Shown piece after piece: positions 1 to 5,661 of a stretch of 64,000 nt of DNA (within the stretch, counting starts at the first letter, position 1; each line of letters opens with the position of its first letter). The translations under genes and the position numbers were made by a program. The DNA comes from a virus. The stretch lies in the IMG/VR virus record IMGVR_UViG_3300023179_000057, positions 1-64,000 of that record, one strand, 5' to 3'. A model generated the notes under the pieces. That model was not told the DNA's origin and searched no databases. It worked only from the letters and a program-made list of their open reading frames with translations.

Positions 1-5
1 ACTAA

Positions 6-194
6 ATGAATACAATTAACTTTGATAAGTTAAGAGCACAAGTTGCTCAACATGGCGGAGGTCATCTAGTAGATGAATTACGCAAAGTTCAACAAGAACA
101 ATACAAGCGTGAGGATTTGCCTCTGCTTGAGGCTTTAGGATTTGCTAACACTTTCCTAACTGCTCAATACAATTTAGATGAGGAGGTTAAATAA
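6..194 (+). CDS. Small hypothetical protein (62 aa)
   Basis: I do not recognise a family. The product is hydrophilic and probably helical, with no membrane segment or cysteine motif; residues 16-18 are a Gly-Gly-Gly turn. The reading frame is clean, and the next gene follows three bases after its stop. The window begins only five bases upstream, so its promoter and ribosome binding site cannot be judged, and an upstream in-frame start cannot be excluded. It lies among other tiny unknown phage genes. Confidence 0.6.
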   Translation: MNTINFDKLRAQVAQHGGGHLVDELRKVQQEQYKREDLPLLEALGFANTFLTAQYNLDEEVK

Positions 195-196
195 TT

Positions 197-343
197 ATGG
201 AATTCTACGCAGGATTAGAATACGTTTCTCTATACATTAACAATCTATACCCAAATGGTGTAGCAATAGAAATCCCTACATGGTTGCTAGTTGGTACTAT
301 TGGATTAATTTATTCTATTAAACTAATGAGAAAAGATAAATAG
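197..343 (+). CDS. Small single-pass membrane protein (48 aa)
   Basis: Begins ATG ten bases after a strong AGGAGG at 181-186 that lies inside the end of the upstream gene, so the two are translationally linked. Residues about 24-41 (from IEIPTWLLVG on) form one hydrophobic segment followed by a basic tail (KLMRKDK), typical of a small inner-membrane protein with a cytoplasmic C-terminus. Function unknown. A lysis accessory or superinfection-exclusion role is possible, but nothing in the sequence proves it. Confidence 0.55.
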   Translation: MEFYAGLEYVSLYINNLYPNGVAIEIPTWLLVGTIGLIYSIKLMRKDK

Positions 344-444
344 TGGCTGAGTATTCTGCTGAGCAACTAAGACGCAAAGCCCACCTAGAAAATGGTGGGA
401 CACTTGCTAACTATGATAGGACACACTACACAGAGTCAGAGTAG
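343..444 (+). CDS. Very small hypothetical protein (33 aa), GTG start
   Basis: GTG overlaps the last base of the previous stop (TAGTG), an arrangement typical of coupled phage genes. The product is charged and rich in Glu and Arg, with no recognised domain. Its end overlaps the 5' arm of a hairpin terminator, which closes this small operon. It could be spurious because of its length; the start overlap and the placement before the terminator are the only support. Confidence 0.35.
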   Translation: MAEYSAEQLRRKAHLENGGTLANYDRTHYTESE

Positions 445-470
445 TGTGCTCACTATTTTTTTTATTTTTT
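422..470 (+). terminator. Rho-independent terminator after the first gene cluster
   Basis: Arms CACACTAC (422-429) and GTAGTGTG (441-448) pair perfectly around an 11-base loop. A T-rich tract begins at about 455. It lies at the end of the rightward cluster and before the convergent minus-strand gene that ends at 536. Confidence 0.65.
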
Positions 471-535
471 ATTTTTTTAAATCCATATCGTACATCTCAG
501 AAAAATATTCAGATTTTTGTAAAATGAAAATTTTT

Positions 536-925
536 TCAGATTTTAGGATAATGACCGCTATCTTCTAGAACAAATCCTTTTTCTCTGTCAAATAAATTAT
601 ATTCCATAGAAATGATATTAAAGTTTTCGCCCAATGCCAATAATACTTGTGGAAGATTCAATTCTCCGCAGGTATATAAATCAAACTGCATTAATCCTGG
701 ATCTTCTTCATCCCATATATGAAATGCTATATGGCTAGTCTCAATCATTACAATAGCCGTAAGTCCACGATTGCCTGGTTTGTCAACGTAAGAGGCAAAA
801 GGTCCTTTAATAATCTTCATGTCAATACGATCAACTAATTTTTCTAAGAAAGCCATTGCTTGGCCTTCAGTCTTCATAGGTTTTTCAACTCTGGCGTTGA
901 TTAATAAGTGTTTGTGAAATATCAT
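536..925 (-). CDS. S-adenosylmethionine decarboxylase-like pyruvoyl enzyme (SpeD/SpeH type)
   Basis: Family members self-cleave before a serine to form a pyruvoyl cofactor and decarboxylate AdoMet for spermidine synthesis; some relatives act on arginine or ornithine. With the start at 925 the protein has 129 residues, the size of the short bacterial SpeH class. The core reads ETSHIAFHIW, then FDLYTCGE. S64, H69 and C86 correspond in spacing to the pyruvoyl serine, the processing histidine and the catalytic cysteine. The residue before the serine is Thr63 rather than the usual Glu. A longer frame runs back to 1003, but a good minus-strand promoter (947-975) lies inside that extension, and GGGGG sits four bases before the 925 ATG. 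The real substrate is uncertain. Confidence 0.8.
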   Translation of the reverse strand: MIFHKHLLINARVEKPMKTEGQAMAFLEKLVDRIDMKIIKGPFASYVDKPGNRGLTAIVMIETSHIAFHIWDEEDPGLMQFDLYTCGELNLPQVLLALGENFNIISMEYNLFDREKGFVLEDSGHYPKI

Positions 926-946
926 ACTACCCCCATCTATATTTAT

Positions 947-975
947 AGTATACACTATTTGATAAAATTCTTCAA
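947..975 (-). promoter_or_regulatory. Sigma70-like promoter for the AdoMetDC-like gene
   Basis: On the minus strand, TTGAAG (970-975) and TATACT (947-952) are separated by exactly 17 bases. Predicted initiation near 940 leaves a 5' UTR of about 15 nt that ends in GGGGGUAGU before the AUG. It overlaps the rightward promoter of the divergent gene. Confidence 0.7.
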
Positions 976-987
976 GTATGGTAAAAT
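959..987 (+). promoter_or_regulatory. Extended -10 promoter for the 994 gene (leaderless)
   Basis: TTGATA (959-964), a 17-base spacer, then TAAAAT (982-987) preceded by TGG. The ATG at 994 is only six bases past the -10, so the transcript should start at or next to the start codon. Its -35 and spacer overlap the leftward promoter, so the two may exclude each other. Confidence 0.6.
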
Positions 988-993
988 AAATAT

Positions 994-1134
994 ATGTACG
1001 CATTAGGACTAGAAATTCGCAGGGATCGTAGAGAAAAAAAATACTCTATGAGATCTTGTTATCATTGTGGTAAAGTTATTTGGGTTGAAAAAAATAATCT
1101 AAGAACTGATAACTACTGCTCAGAATGTGAATAG
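994..1134 (+). CDS. Small zinc-ribbon protein (46 aa)
   Basis: Contains CYHC (C-x2-C) at residues 22-25 and CSEC (C-x2-C) near the C-terminus, a four-cysteine knuckle that should bind one zinc. The N-terminus is basic (RRDRREKK). Small zinc ribbons of this type are common in phages as DNA- or protein-binding accessory factors; the partner is unknown. No Shine-Dalgarno sequence is visible, and the promoter geometry predicts a leaderless mRNA. Confidence 0.6.
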   Translation: MYALGLEIRRDRREKKYSMRSCYHCGKVIWVEKNNLRTDNYCSECE

Positions 1135-1136
1135 TT

Positions 1137-1301
1137 ATGTCATTCTTAGAAAATTTTGAAGAGTCCCTATTTCCAGAAGAAGCAGGTAACGGAGAAATTA
1201 TCCAAGACGAACTTCCTCTTGAAGTAGAACAACGTTTAAGCCTTGAGCAAATTGAGCGGTATAACGAAAGACTAAAATATATGGAGGAATATGGAATCTA
1301 G
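1137..1301 (+). CDS. Small acidic hypothetical protein (54 aa)
   Basis: Starts three bases after the previous stop, in the same operon. Strongly acidic (many Glu residues), with a helical second half (residues about 28-52). No recognised domain. Acidic mini-proteins of this size in phages sometimes act as DNA mimics or host-enzyme inhibitors, but nothing specific supports that here. Confidence 0.5.
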   Translation: MSFLENFEESLFPEEAGNGEIIQDELPLEVEQRLSLEQIERYNERLKYMEEYGI

Positions 1302-1452
1302 TTATCCTGAACCATGGCACAGACATACTCCAAAAGGCATGAGTATCGTAACCACAACAACTAAATCTAAAAAATGTTGTGATACCTGTGAATGTGATAC
1401 AACTCCAGATTTTAATAAACTTATGGAGACTCAAATTTCTTTTGAAGAATAA
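1291..1452 (+). CDS. Small cysteine-containing hypothetical protein (53 aa)
   Basis: ATG lies inside the end of the preceding gene (11-base overlap), just after GGAGG at about 1283, a good ribosome binding site. Residues 29-35 read CCDTCEC, four closely spaced cysteines that could bind metal. The gene ends directly against the convergent gene whose stop is at 1453. Function unknown. Confidence 0.5.
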   Translation: MESSYPEPWHRHTPKGMSIVTTTTKSKKCCDTCECDTTPDFNKLMETQISFEE

Positions 1453-2205
1453 CTAAAAACTATAAGGCTCTTCATCAATTAAATTTTTCTTTATTTCTGT
1501 AAGAATTTTTTCTCTTAATCCAGTTTGTTTAAATTTATTATATCTTGAAAAAAGTGATTGTCCTCTTCCAAATAAAGAAGTAGTCCCAATACAAGCATTA
1601 GAATAATTATTTAATATTTTAGAATGATTAAATCTATAAAGATTAATTTTTTTATCAGTTTTAAAATCAACATAGTATAATGGTTCATTTTCTTTTATAT
1701 TAAACTCACCACTATTTGTCCACATTTGAACTTCAAAATTATATGGCCTATACCATTTACCTATATTAAATTCACCTGGAATACAAGAACCGTATTTTAT
1801 ATGTTCTGGTTTATGAAAATATGGTGGTGTAAAAAAAACATCTAAGGGTTCTTCTGAAAATAAAAATATACTATTAAAAAAATGATATATTGGACCAACA
1901 TTAATAGATTTATCTCTTGTTTTAGAAACACCAAGATAATTTTTACTTATAGGAATAATTGTGTTTGAATCATAAGTATAAGAACTTGAAATAGAGTTTT
2001 TAAATATTAAAATTTTTTTAAATTTATTTGATACTGCTGGACAAGTTAAAAAATGATCACTATTTTTTTCTTTTATTTGATTTAATTCTGAAAACAAAGA
2101 TATTGGTTTTTGATATAAAAATGACCAATCGCTTTCCTCGTTATTAAAATTTGCTGACCAGTATACATTAATTGAATTTTTATTTTTTTCTTTCATAAAA
2201 TTCAT
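1453..2205 (-). CDS. Hypothetical protein (250 aa), distant paralogue of the 2402-3115 product
   Basis: Last gene of a four-gene minus-strand operon. Starts nine bases after the stop of the small Cys-rich gene, with GGTGAG just upstream. No catalytic motif recognised. The block around residues 118-180 (FFTPPYF, a Gly turn, Trp-rich stretch, Gln, then NEPLYYVDF) matches in order the block ITPPGW, a Gly turn, Q, GEPFVLYIPF in the neighbouring 237-aa protein, so the two probably share a fold. Very Lys/Asn/Phe rich, more AT-biased than the structural genes. Role unknown. Confidence 0.6.
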   Translation of the reverse strand: MNFMKEKNKNSINVYWSANFNNEESDWSFLYQKPISLFSELNQIKEKNSDHFLTCPAVSNKFKKILIFKNSISSSYTYDSNTIIPISKNYLGVSKTRDKSINVGPIYHFFNSIFLFSEEPLDVFFTPPYFHKPEHIKYGSCIPGEFNIGKWYRPYNFEVQMWTNSGEFNIKENEPLYYVDFKTDKKINLYRFNHSKILNNYSNACIGTTSLFGRGQSLFSRYNKFKQTGLREKILTEIKKNLIDEEPYSF

Positions 2206-2211
2206 TATATC

Positions 2212-2409
2212 TCACCACTTACCAATTGGACAATAAGCCTTTTCTAATTGCGTCTTCATACTCATAAAACATCCACATTTTTTACATCGTTGAGTTAATG
2301 GTTTGAACCAAGGACACTCATGACAAATATCTAATCTCTGCCTAACCAACTCCTCTGAAACCCTAGGGGATCCATTTATCATATCCCAAGGTTTAACTTT
2401 TTTAGACAT
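2212..2409 (-). CDS. Small cysteine-rich zinc-binding protein (65 aa)
   Basis: Seven Cys in CHEC, CKKCGC and YCPIGKW suggest one or two zinc sites. The CKKCGCFM...K...CPIGKW pattern resembles small conserved proteins I associate with marine T4-like and other environmental phages, function unknown. I chose the start at 2409: it overlaps the upstream stop by eight bases and has AGAGA just upstream. The longer in-frame start at 2469 would overlap the upstream gene by 68 bases and add a sequence unlike the rest. Confidence 0.6.
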   Translation of the reverse strand: MSKKVKPWDMINGSPRVSEELVRQRLDICHECPWFKPLTQRCKKCGCFMSMKTQLEKAYCPIGKW

Positions 2410-3115
2410 GGCTATCTCTTTTTCTTTGCATTTTTCTATATGATCTATTTGGTTTAAATTCTCCATCATAAATTAAATTATGTTTTTTAAATATTTTTTC
2501 ATCTTCTTTTGTTTGATATCTAATTTCATTTTTTATTTTATTTGATCTTTTAAATGGAATATATAAAACAAATGGTTCTCCCTTTTTTATAATTACATCT
2601 TTTCCATTTCCATGATATAAAACTTGTTGATTAATTATAGGATGTATATCTGTATCTGTTACACCAGGCAGCACCGACCATTCTTGATTAAAATGATAAA
2701 ACAGTGGTAATTGCAAAACAGACCATCCTGGAGGTGTAATAATTTTCCAAGGAGAGTTTGCTTTAAAAACAAATTGAGATTCTATTCCATTAAAACTTGT
2801 TTTTGTATAATCTAATAATTGAGAAGGTGCATGTATATCCCAAGAAAAATCTTTTAGTGCTGAATTCCAACTCCAAGCACCAATTTCTTTTTCATATTTT
2901 AAAGAAACGTCACACCACATAGGAATAATATATCCTTGAGAAAAGTAGTCTGGAAAAGATGGACAGGCCTTGACACTAAGAGAATTTGTATTTGGTATAT
3001 TTTTAAACCATTCTGGTATAAAATGTTTAGCAGGTCTTGGCAAACACTCTTCAATAGTTTCCAAACCCTCAACAGTACTAATAAACTGTATCTTATCGGA
3101 TTTCTTAAAAATCAT
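2402..3115 (-). CDS. Hypothetical protein (237 aa) with conserved Trp/Pro-rich core
   Basis: Overlaps the upstream gene by four bases (ATGA). Notable blocks are HFIPEWFKNIP, KACPSFPDYF, IPMWCDV, HAPSQLLDY, ITPPGWSVLQLP and GEPFVLYIPFKR. The density of Trp, Pro and His suggests an enzyme or ligand-binding beta-barrel. I recall similar proteins in cyanophage-like genomes that also carry halogenases, but I cannot name a family. No signal peptide or membrane segment. A distant paralogue lies two genes downstream in the same operon. Confidence 0.6.
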   Translation of the reverse strand: MIFKKSDKIQFISTVEGLETIEECLPRPAKHFIPEWFKNIPNTNSLSVKACPSFPDYFSQGYIIPMWCDVSLKYEKEIGAWSWNSALKDFSWDIHAPSQLLDYTKTSFNGIESQFVFKANSPWKIITPPGWSVLQLPLFYHFNQEWSVLPGVTDTDIHPIINQQVLYHGNGKDVIIKKGEPFVLYIPFKRSNKIKNEIRYQTKEDEKIFKKHNLIYDGEFKPNRSYRKMQRKRDSHV

Positions 3116-3708
3116 AATATCTCCAATTTTGTCGGGGAACCAATAAGCGACTCATTAACACTGGTCCATAATTGTGACGACATACTAGTATTAATTCTAG
3201 CAGACATACCTATAGAATCCATAACGTAGTTATATCCACCAGACTTGGTTTCAACCTTATTCCATACATTGCTATCATATATCAAGGTTTGGGCAGGGAA
3301 CACAAATAAATAATAAACCTTCTTCTCATTTTGCGACGGTACAGAAGACCAATCCTGGTCGCTCTTTGCAAGACACACATACCAATCCGCACTATTATCT
3401 ACAACACTGGCTATCATATTATCCAAACCATCATGCTTGCCTAGCCTAGATCCTGAGAAGGTTAGTGTGTTATTTGCATATACGCCTGATTTGATAGAGA
3501 AACTCTCGCCTGACTCTAAAGACATATCCTTGCTGATACTATGGCTTCTATTGGGCTGCCAATCATTTTTATACCCCGCCTCAGTCAGGACAGTAGATAT
3601 AAGTTCTTCTAGAAATTCACTAGTGCAGGGAAGACGATATACGGAGTGATGTATTTTTAATTTTTCTGTCAAACCTTCAACCAGGACTTGTTTAATGATA
3701 TCTAGCAC
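3112..3708 (-). CDS. Hypothetical protein (198 aa), possible nuclease-like fold; GTG start
   Basis: First gene of the minus-strand operon. The frame is blocked by a stop three codons upstream of the GTG at 3708, and no ATG exists before residue 60. Residues about 72-92 contain FSIKSG, then LTFSGSRLGKHDG, followed by alternating beta and alpha pattern. The S-x-K-S-G strand after a helix with Glu residues (LEELISTVL) loosely recalls type II restriction-endonuclease cores, with Ser in place of the usual Asp/Glu. This is a weak guess; function unknown. Codon use is less AT-extreme than the three genes downstream. Confidence 0.5.
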   Translation of the reverse strand: MLDIIKQVLVEGLTEKLKIHHSVYRLPCTSEFLEELISTVLTEAGYKNDWQPNRSHSISKDMSLESGESFSIKSGVYANNTLTFSGSRLGKHDGLDNMIASVVDNSADWYVCLAKSDQDWSSVPSQNEKKVYYLFVFPAQTLIYDSNVWNKVETKSGGYNYVMDSIGMSARINTSMSSQLWTSVNESLIGSPTKLEIL

Positions 3709-3760
3709 AATCCATTATAACCTATGTCGGGATATTAAGCAAGTATAGATATTCAACATA

Positions 3761-3786
3761 TTGACATTATTAGACTGCTTGCAGTC
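3761..3786 (+). promoter_or_regulatory. TTGACA box next to a perfect inverted repeat
   Basis: In the 157-base gap between divergent genes, a consensus TTGACA (3761-3766) is followed by GACTGC-TT-GCAGTC (3773-3786), a perfect 6+6 palindrome. A consensus -10 at the right distance is lacking, so this may be a protein-binding site rather than an active promoter. Confidence 0.3.
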
Positions 3787-3850
3787 GTAGTGTGTCGTAT
3801 AGTGGTTTGGTATTCTATTTTCGGCTTAACTAAGTACCCGCCAAAAAAAA

Positions 3851-3859
3851 TGATATACT
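3851..3859 (+). promoter_or_regulatory. Extended -10 promoter (TGATATACT), leaderless
   Basis: TATACT at 3854-3859 with upstream TG. The ATG at 3866 starts six bases later. No -35 at 16-18 bases. One instance of the recurring motif in this window. Confidence 0.55.
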
Positions 3860-3865
3860 CAATAT

Positions 3866-4144
3866 ATGGCAACAGCGCATTCATTAGTCACACTTAGCAA
3901 TTCTACTGCTACTCGCTTGACGCCACCAGGCGCACACGGAGGAATGGATATCACACTCCAAAATGTTAACGCAACTGGATATATTTATATCGGTGGCGAA
4001 GGAGTCACTTCAGGATCTTACGGATTTAGAATTTTGCCAAACCATTCAATCTCTTTTGAACTAGCCTCAAATGATGCTTTATATGCTATCTCATCTGTTG
4101 ACGCTATGAATGTCGCAATGATTCAAATCAGTTTGGAGCCATAA
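3866..4144 (+). CDS. Small structural/tail-associated protein (92 aa)
   Basis: Beta-rich with Thr/Ser/Asn/Gly bias and a conserved-looking pattern (TRLTPPGAHGGMDITLQN, then YIGGEGV and ALYAIS), as in small virion proteins found beside fibre genes in many environmental phages. It probably forms a small beta-sandwich decorating head or tail, but no experimental family is recognised. No Shine-Dalgarno; promoter spacing implies leaderless translation. The next gene starts two bases after its stop. Confidence 0.55.
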   Translation: MATAHSLVTLSNSTATRLTPPGAHGGMDITLQNVNATGYIYIGGEGVTSGSYGFRILPNHSISFELASNDALYAISSVDAMNVAMIQISLEP

Positions 4145-4145
4145 T

Positions 4146-4589
4146 ATGGCAAGATTTACACATCCCGCTTTTGGTGATGTCGGTGGCTTAACTACTGAAA
4201 TTCAATCTTACTCGCCGACTTGGTCTGGAACTGGACTTACTTTTACTGGAACACCAGCAACAGGATCATATATTAAAATTGGAAATTGGGTTATGTTGCA
4301 ACTTGATGTAATTTTTACTACTGTAACTAATTTTGGAACTGGACAATATTCGTTAACGCTTCCATTTGCATCAAAATATCATACAGATGTTTACGGCGGA
4401 TCTGCACATGATACTGCACCAACATTAAGACACTATTCATTAAAAGGACATTTGTCTCCATCAAGTTCTGCTATGACGTTGTGGCAACATGCAGGATCTG
4501 GATATGATGAACCAATGGATTTTAATACTCCATTTAATCTTGGTACAGATGATAAATTTCATATGTCGTTTTCTTATATTTGTGAATAA
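4146..4589 (+). CDS. Tail fibre / receptor-binding type protein (147 aa)
   Basis: Beta-rich, with the C-terminal pattern of phage fibre heads: SPTWSGTGLTFTG, an IGNWVMLQLDVIF strand, a QYSLTLPF strand and a terminal FHMSFSYICE strand. This 'W-G-T-x-T, G-x-Y, W-V/T-L-q' order is typical of C1q/TNF-like trimeric domains on tail fibres. Probably a virion surface or receptor-contacting protein. Co-transcribed with the 3866 gene. Confidence 0.55.
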   Translation: MARFTHPAFGDVGGLTTEIQSYSPTWSGTGLTFTGTPATGSYIKIGNWVMLQLDVIFTTVTNFGTGQYSLTLPFASKYHTDVYGGSAHDTAPTLRHYSLKGHLSPSSSAMTLWQHAGSGYDEPMDFNTPFNLGTDDKFHMSFSYICE

Positions 4590-4608
4590 TCTCAAATAGT
4601 GATATAAT
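4580..4608 (+). promoter_or_regulatory. Promoter for the holin-like gene
   Basis: TTGTGA (4580-4585), 17 bases, TATAAT (4603-4608) with TGA immediately before. The ATG at 4618 is nine bases downstream, so the mRNA is probably leaderless. One of the few motif copies with a recognisable -35. Confidence 0.65.
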
Positions 4609-4617
4609 TTGTTTATT

Positions 4618-4875
4618 ATGACTCCACAAGACTGGGCAGGATTAATTCTTACATCTCTTACAATTATAACAATTGTTGCAGGTGGAATTCGTTGGCTTGT
4701 AAAACATTATTTAAACGAACTTAAGCCGAATTCTGGCTCAAGTCTCAAAGACTCCGTTAATCGCTTGGAAGAAGATCATAAAAGAGTCGCCGACAAAGTG
4801 GATCATTTATACGAGATATTGATTGATTTTATCGCTAATCAAAATTCTAAGAAATCTAAATCTTCTAAATCTTAA
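4618..4875 (+). CDS. Holin-like membrane protein (85 aa)
   Basis: One strong membrane helix (residues 7-28), a basic stretch, then LKPNSGSSLKDSVNRLEE and a coiled coil ending in a Ser/Lys tail. This single-helix plus PNSGSSLKDSVNR layout matches the DUF2746-like holin candidates of actinophages, which lie near lysis genes. The lysozyme gene lies about 4.5 kb away on the other strand. I start at 4618 rather than the TTG at 4609, because the promoter -10 ends at 4608. Likely permeabilises the membrane at lysis. Confidence 0.65.
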   Translation: MTPQDWAGLILTSLTIITIVAGGIRWLVKHYLNELKPNSGSSLKDSVNRLEEDHKRVADKVDHLYEILIDFIANQNSKKSKSSKS

Positions 4876-5016
4876 TTACTATATATAATATATATTAAAT
4901 ACTTTACTTGCTAGTTATTCTTTTTCTTTATATCTTTTAAGTATACACTTTTATACCCTGGTTTTTTACAATTTATACAAAATTGAATATAACGATTTTA
5001 TAACAATTAATTTTTA

Positions 5017-5077
5017 TTGTCTGGTTTATAACGTTTTGTTATAATATGTCCGATTTATAATAATACAATGTTATAAT
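5017..5077 (+). promoter_or_regulatory. Two tandem promoters ahead of the putative small RNA
   Basis: P1: TTGTCT (5017-5022), 17 bases, TATAAT (5040-5045) with TGT. P2: TATAAT (5072-5077) with TGT but no clear -35. P2 predicts a start at G5084, exactly at the base of the hairpin that follows. The rest of the gap 4876-5016 is AT-rich, and I see no gene in it. Confidence 0.55.
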
Positions 5078-5083
5078 TTTTGT

Positions 5084-5135
5084 GCTGGCACCTAGATACT
5101 ACCCCCACCCCACTGCGTCTAGGTGTCCAGTTTTA
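5084..5135 (+). ncRNA. Putative small regulatory RNA: hairpin with C-rich loop and T-run
   Basis: CTGGCACCTAGA (5085-5096) pairs with TCTAGGTGTCCAG (5118-5130), with a single bulged base. The 21-base loop is rich in C, and TTTT follows at 5131. With its own promoters and a U-tail this is a complete transcription unit of about 50 nt with no reading frame. The segment ATACTACCCCCA (5096-5107) is identical to plus-strand bases 924-935, so the RNA loop is perfectly complementary to the ribosome binding site and AU of the start codon of the minus-strand AdoMetDC-like mRNA. A second loop motif, ACCCCAC, matches the GTGGGGT before the ATG at 47857. It could instead be only a terminator for the holin unit. 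Confidence 0.5.
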
Positions 5136-5140
5136 TTTAA

Positions 5141-5149
5141 TGGTATAAT
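5141..5149 (+). promoter_or_regulatory. Extended -10 promoter (TGGTATAAT), leaderless
   Basis: TATAAT at 5144-5149 and ATG at 5158, eight bases between. No -35 and no Shine-Dalgarno. Lies directly after the terminator-like hairpin, so it restarts transcription for the baseplate genes. Confidence 0.6.
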
Positions 5150-5157
5150 CAATTATC

Positions 5158-5559
5158 ATGTGTGCTCCTACAATAGAAAAATATGGCGCATCGCCAGCAA
5201 ACATTCAATGGACCGTAGTCCGTGGAGACAGCGCAACACTAAAAATAGAGTTTTTTGAAGATGACGAAACCACCTACTGGGATACAGACGGTTGGACATT
5301 TTTATCTACAGCCTATGATCCAGCAGGAGATTTTTTTGACGAACTAACCGTAACTGATGAAGCAGGGTATGTAACAATTTCAGTTGCAGCAGATATTACG
5401 GAAAACTGGGGAAGTCAATATAAAACCGTAGTATCAGAATTGCCTTTTGACTTAAAGGTTACAATTCCTGGAGGTAGTGGAGAAGAAGACACAATTTGGA
5501 CACCAGTAGTTGGAACTATATGTGTTCTTGGAAATGTTACTCCTGGAGGAAGTCTATAA
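5158..5559 (+). CDS. Baseplate/minor tail Ig-like protein (133 aa), BppU-N-like
   Basis: NIQWTVVRGDSATLKIEFFEDD near the N-terminus and a closing WTPVVGTICVLGNVTP are the hallmark of the beta-sandwich domain seen at the N-terminus of BppU-like baseplate proteins (an 'RGDt' strand and a terminal 'GxixV' strand). Two paralogues occur at 6418 and 10046. Likely a virion protein that links fibres to the tail tip. Its stop overlaps the next ATG (TAATG). Confidence 0.55.
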   Translation: MCAPTIEKYGASPANIQWTVVRGDSATLKIEFFEDDETTYWDTDGWTFLSTAYDPAGDFFDELTVTDEAGYVTISVAADITENWGSQYKTVVSELPFDLKVTIPGGSGEEDTIWTPVVGTICVLGNVTPGGSL

Positions 5560-5648
5560 TGCCAGTTGTAAAAGTTTCTACTTCTACACCCGCACTACCT
5601 CCAATTATAAAAATTGGCAAAAAGGTTTTTAAGACAAAAATAAAGTAG
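5559..5648 (+). CDS. Tiny basic peptide (29 aa)
   Basis: ATG shares one base with the upstream stop (TAATG), the same coupling used at 10456 after the paralogous baseplate gene. The peptide is Lys-rich, with a PALPPIIKIGKKVFK core reminiscent of the GYPISKIIYKARAV segment in the 73-aa protein at 10456. This parallel, rather than length, is the reason for listing it. Function unknown; it may be spurious. Confidence 0.35.
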   Translation: MPVVKVSTSTPALPPIIKIGKKVFKTKIK

Positions 5649-5661
5649 TTAGGATTTTTGC

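Noticed and set aside
926-1003. N-terminal extension of the AdoMetDC-like protein from the ATG at 1003
   Set aside because: The extension contains the gene's own -10 and -35 boxes and does not resemble the family N-terminus; the start at 925 has a Shine-Dalgarno sequence.
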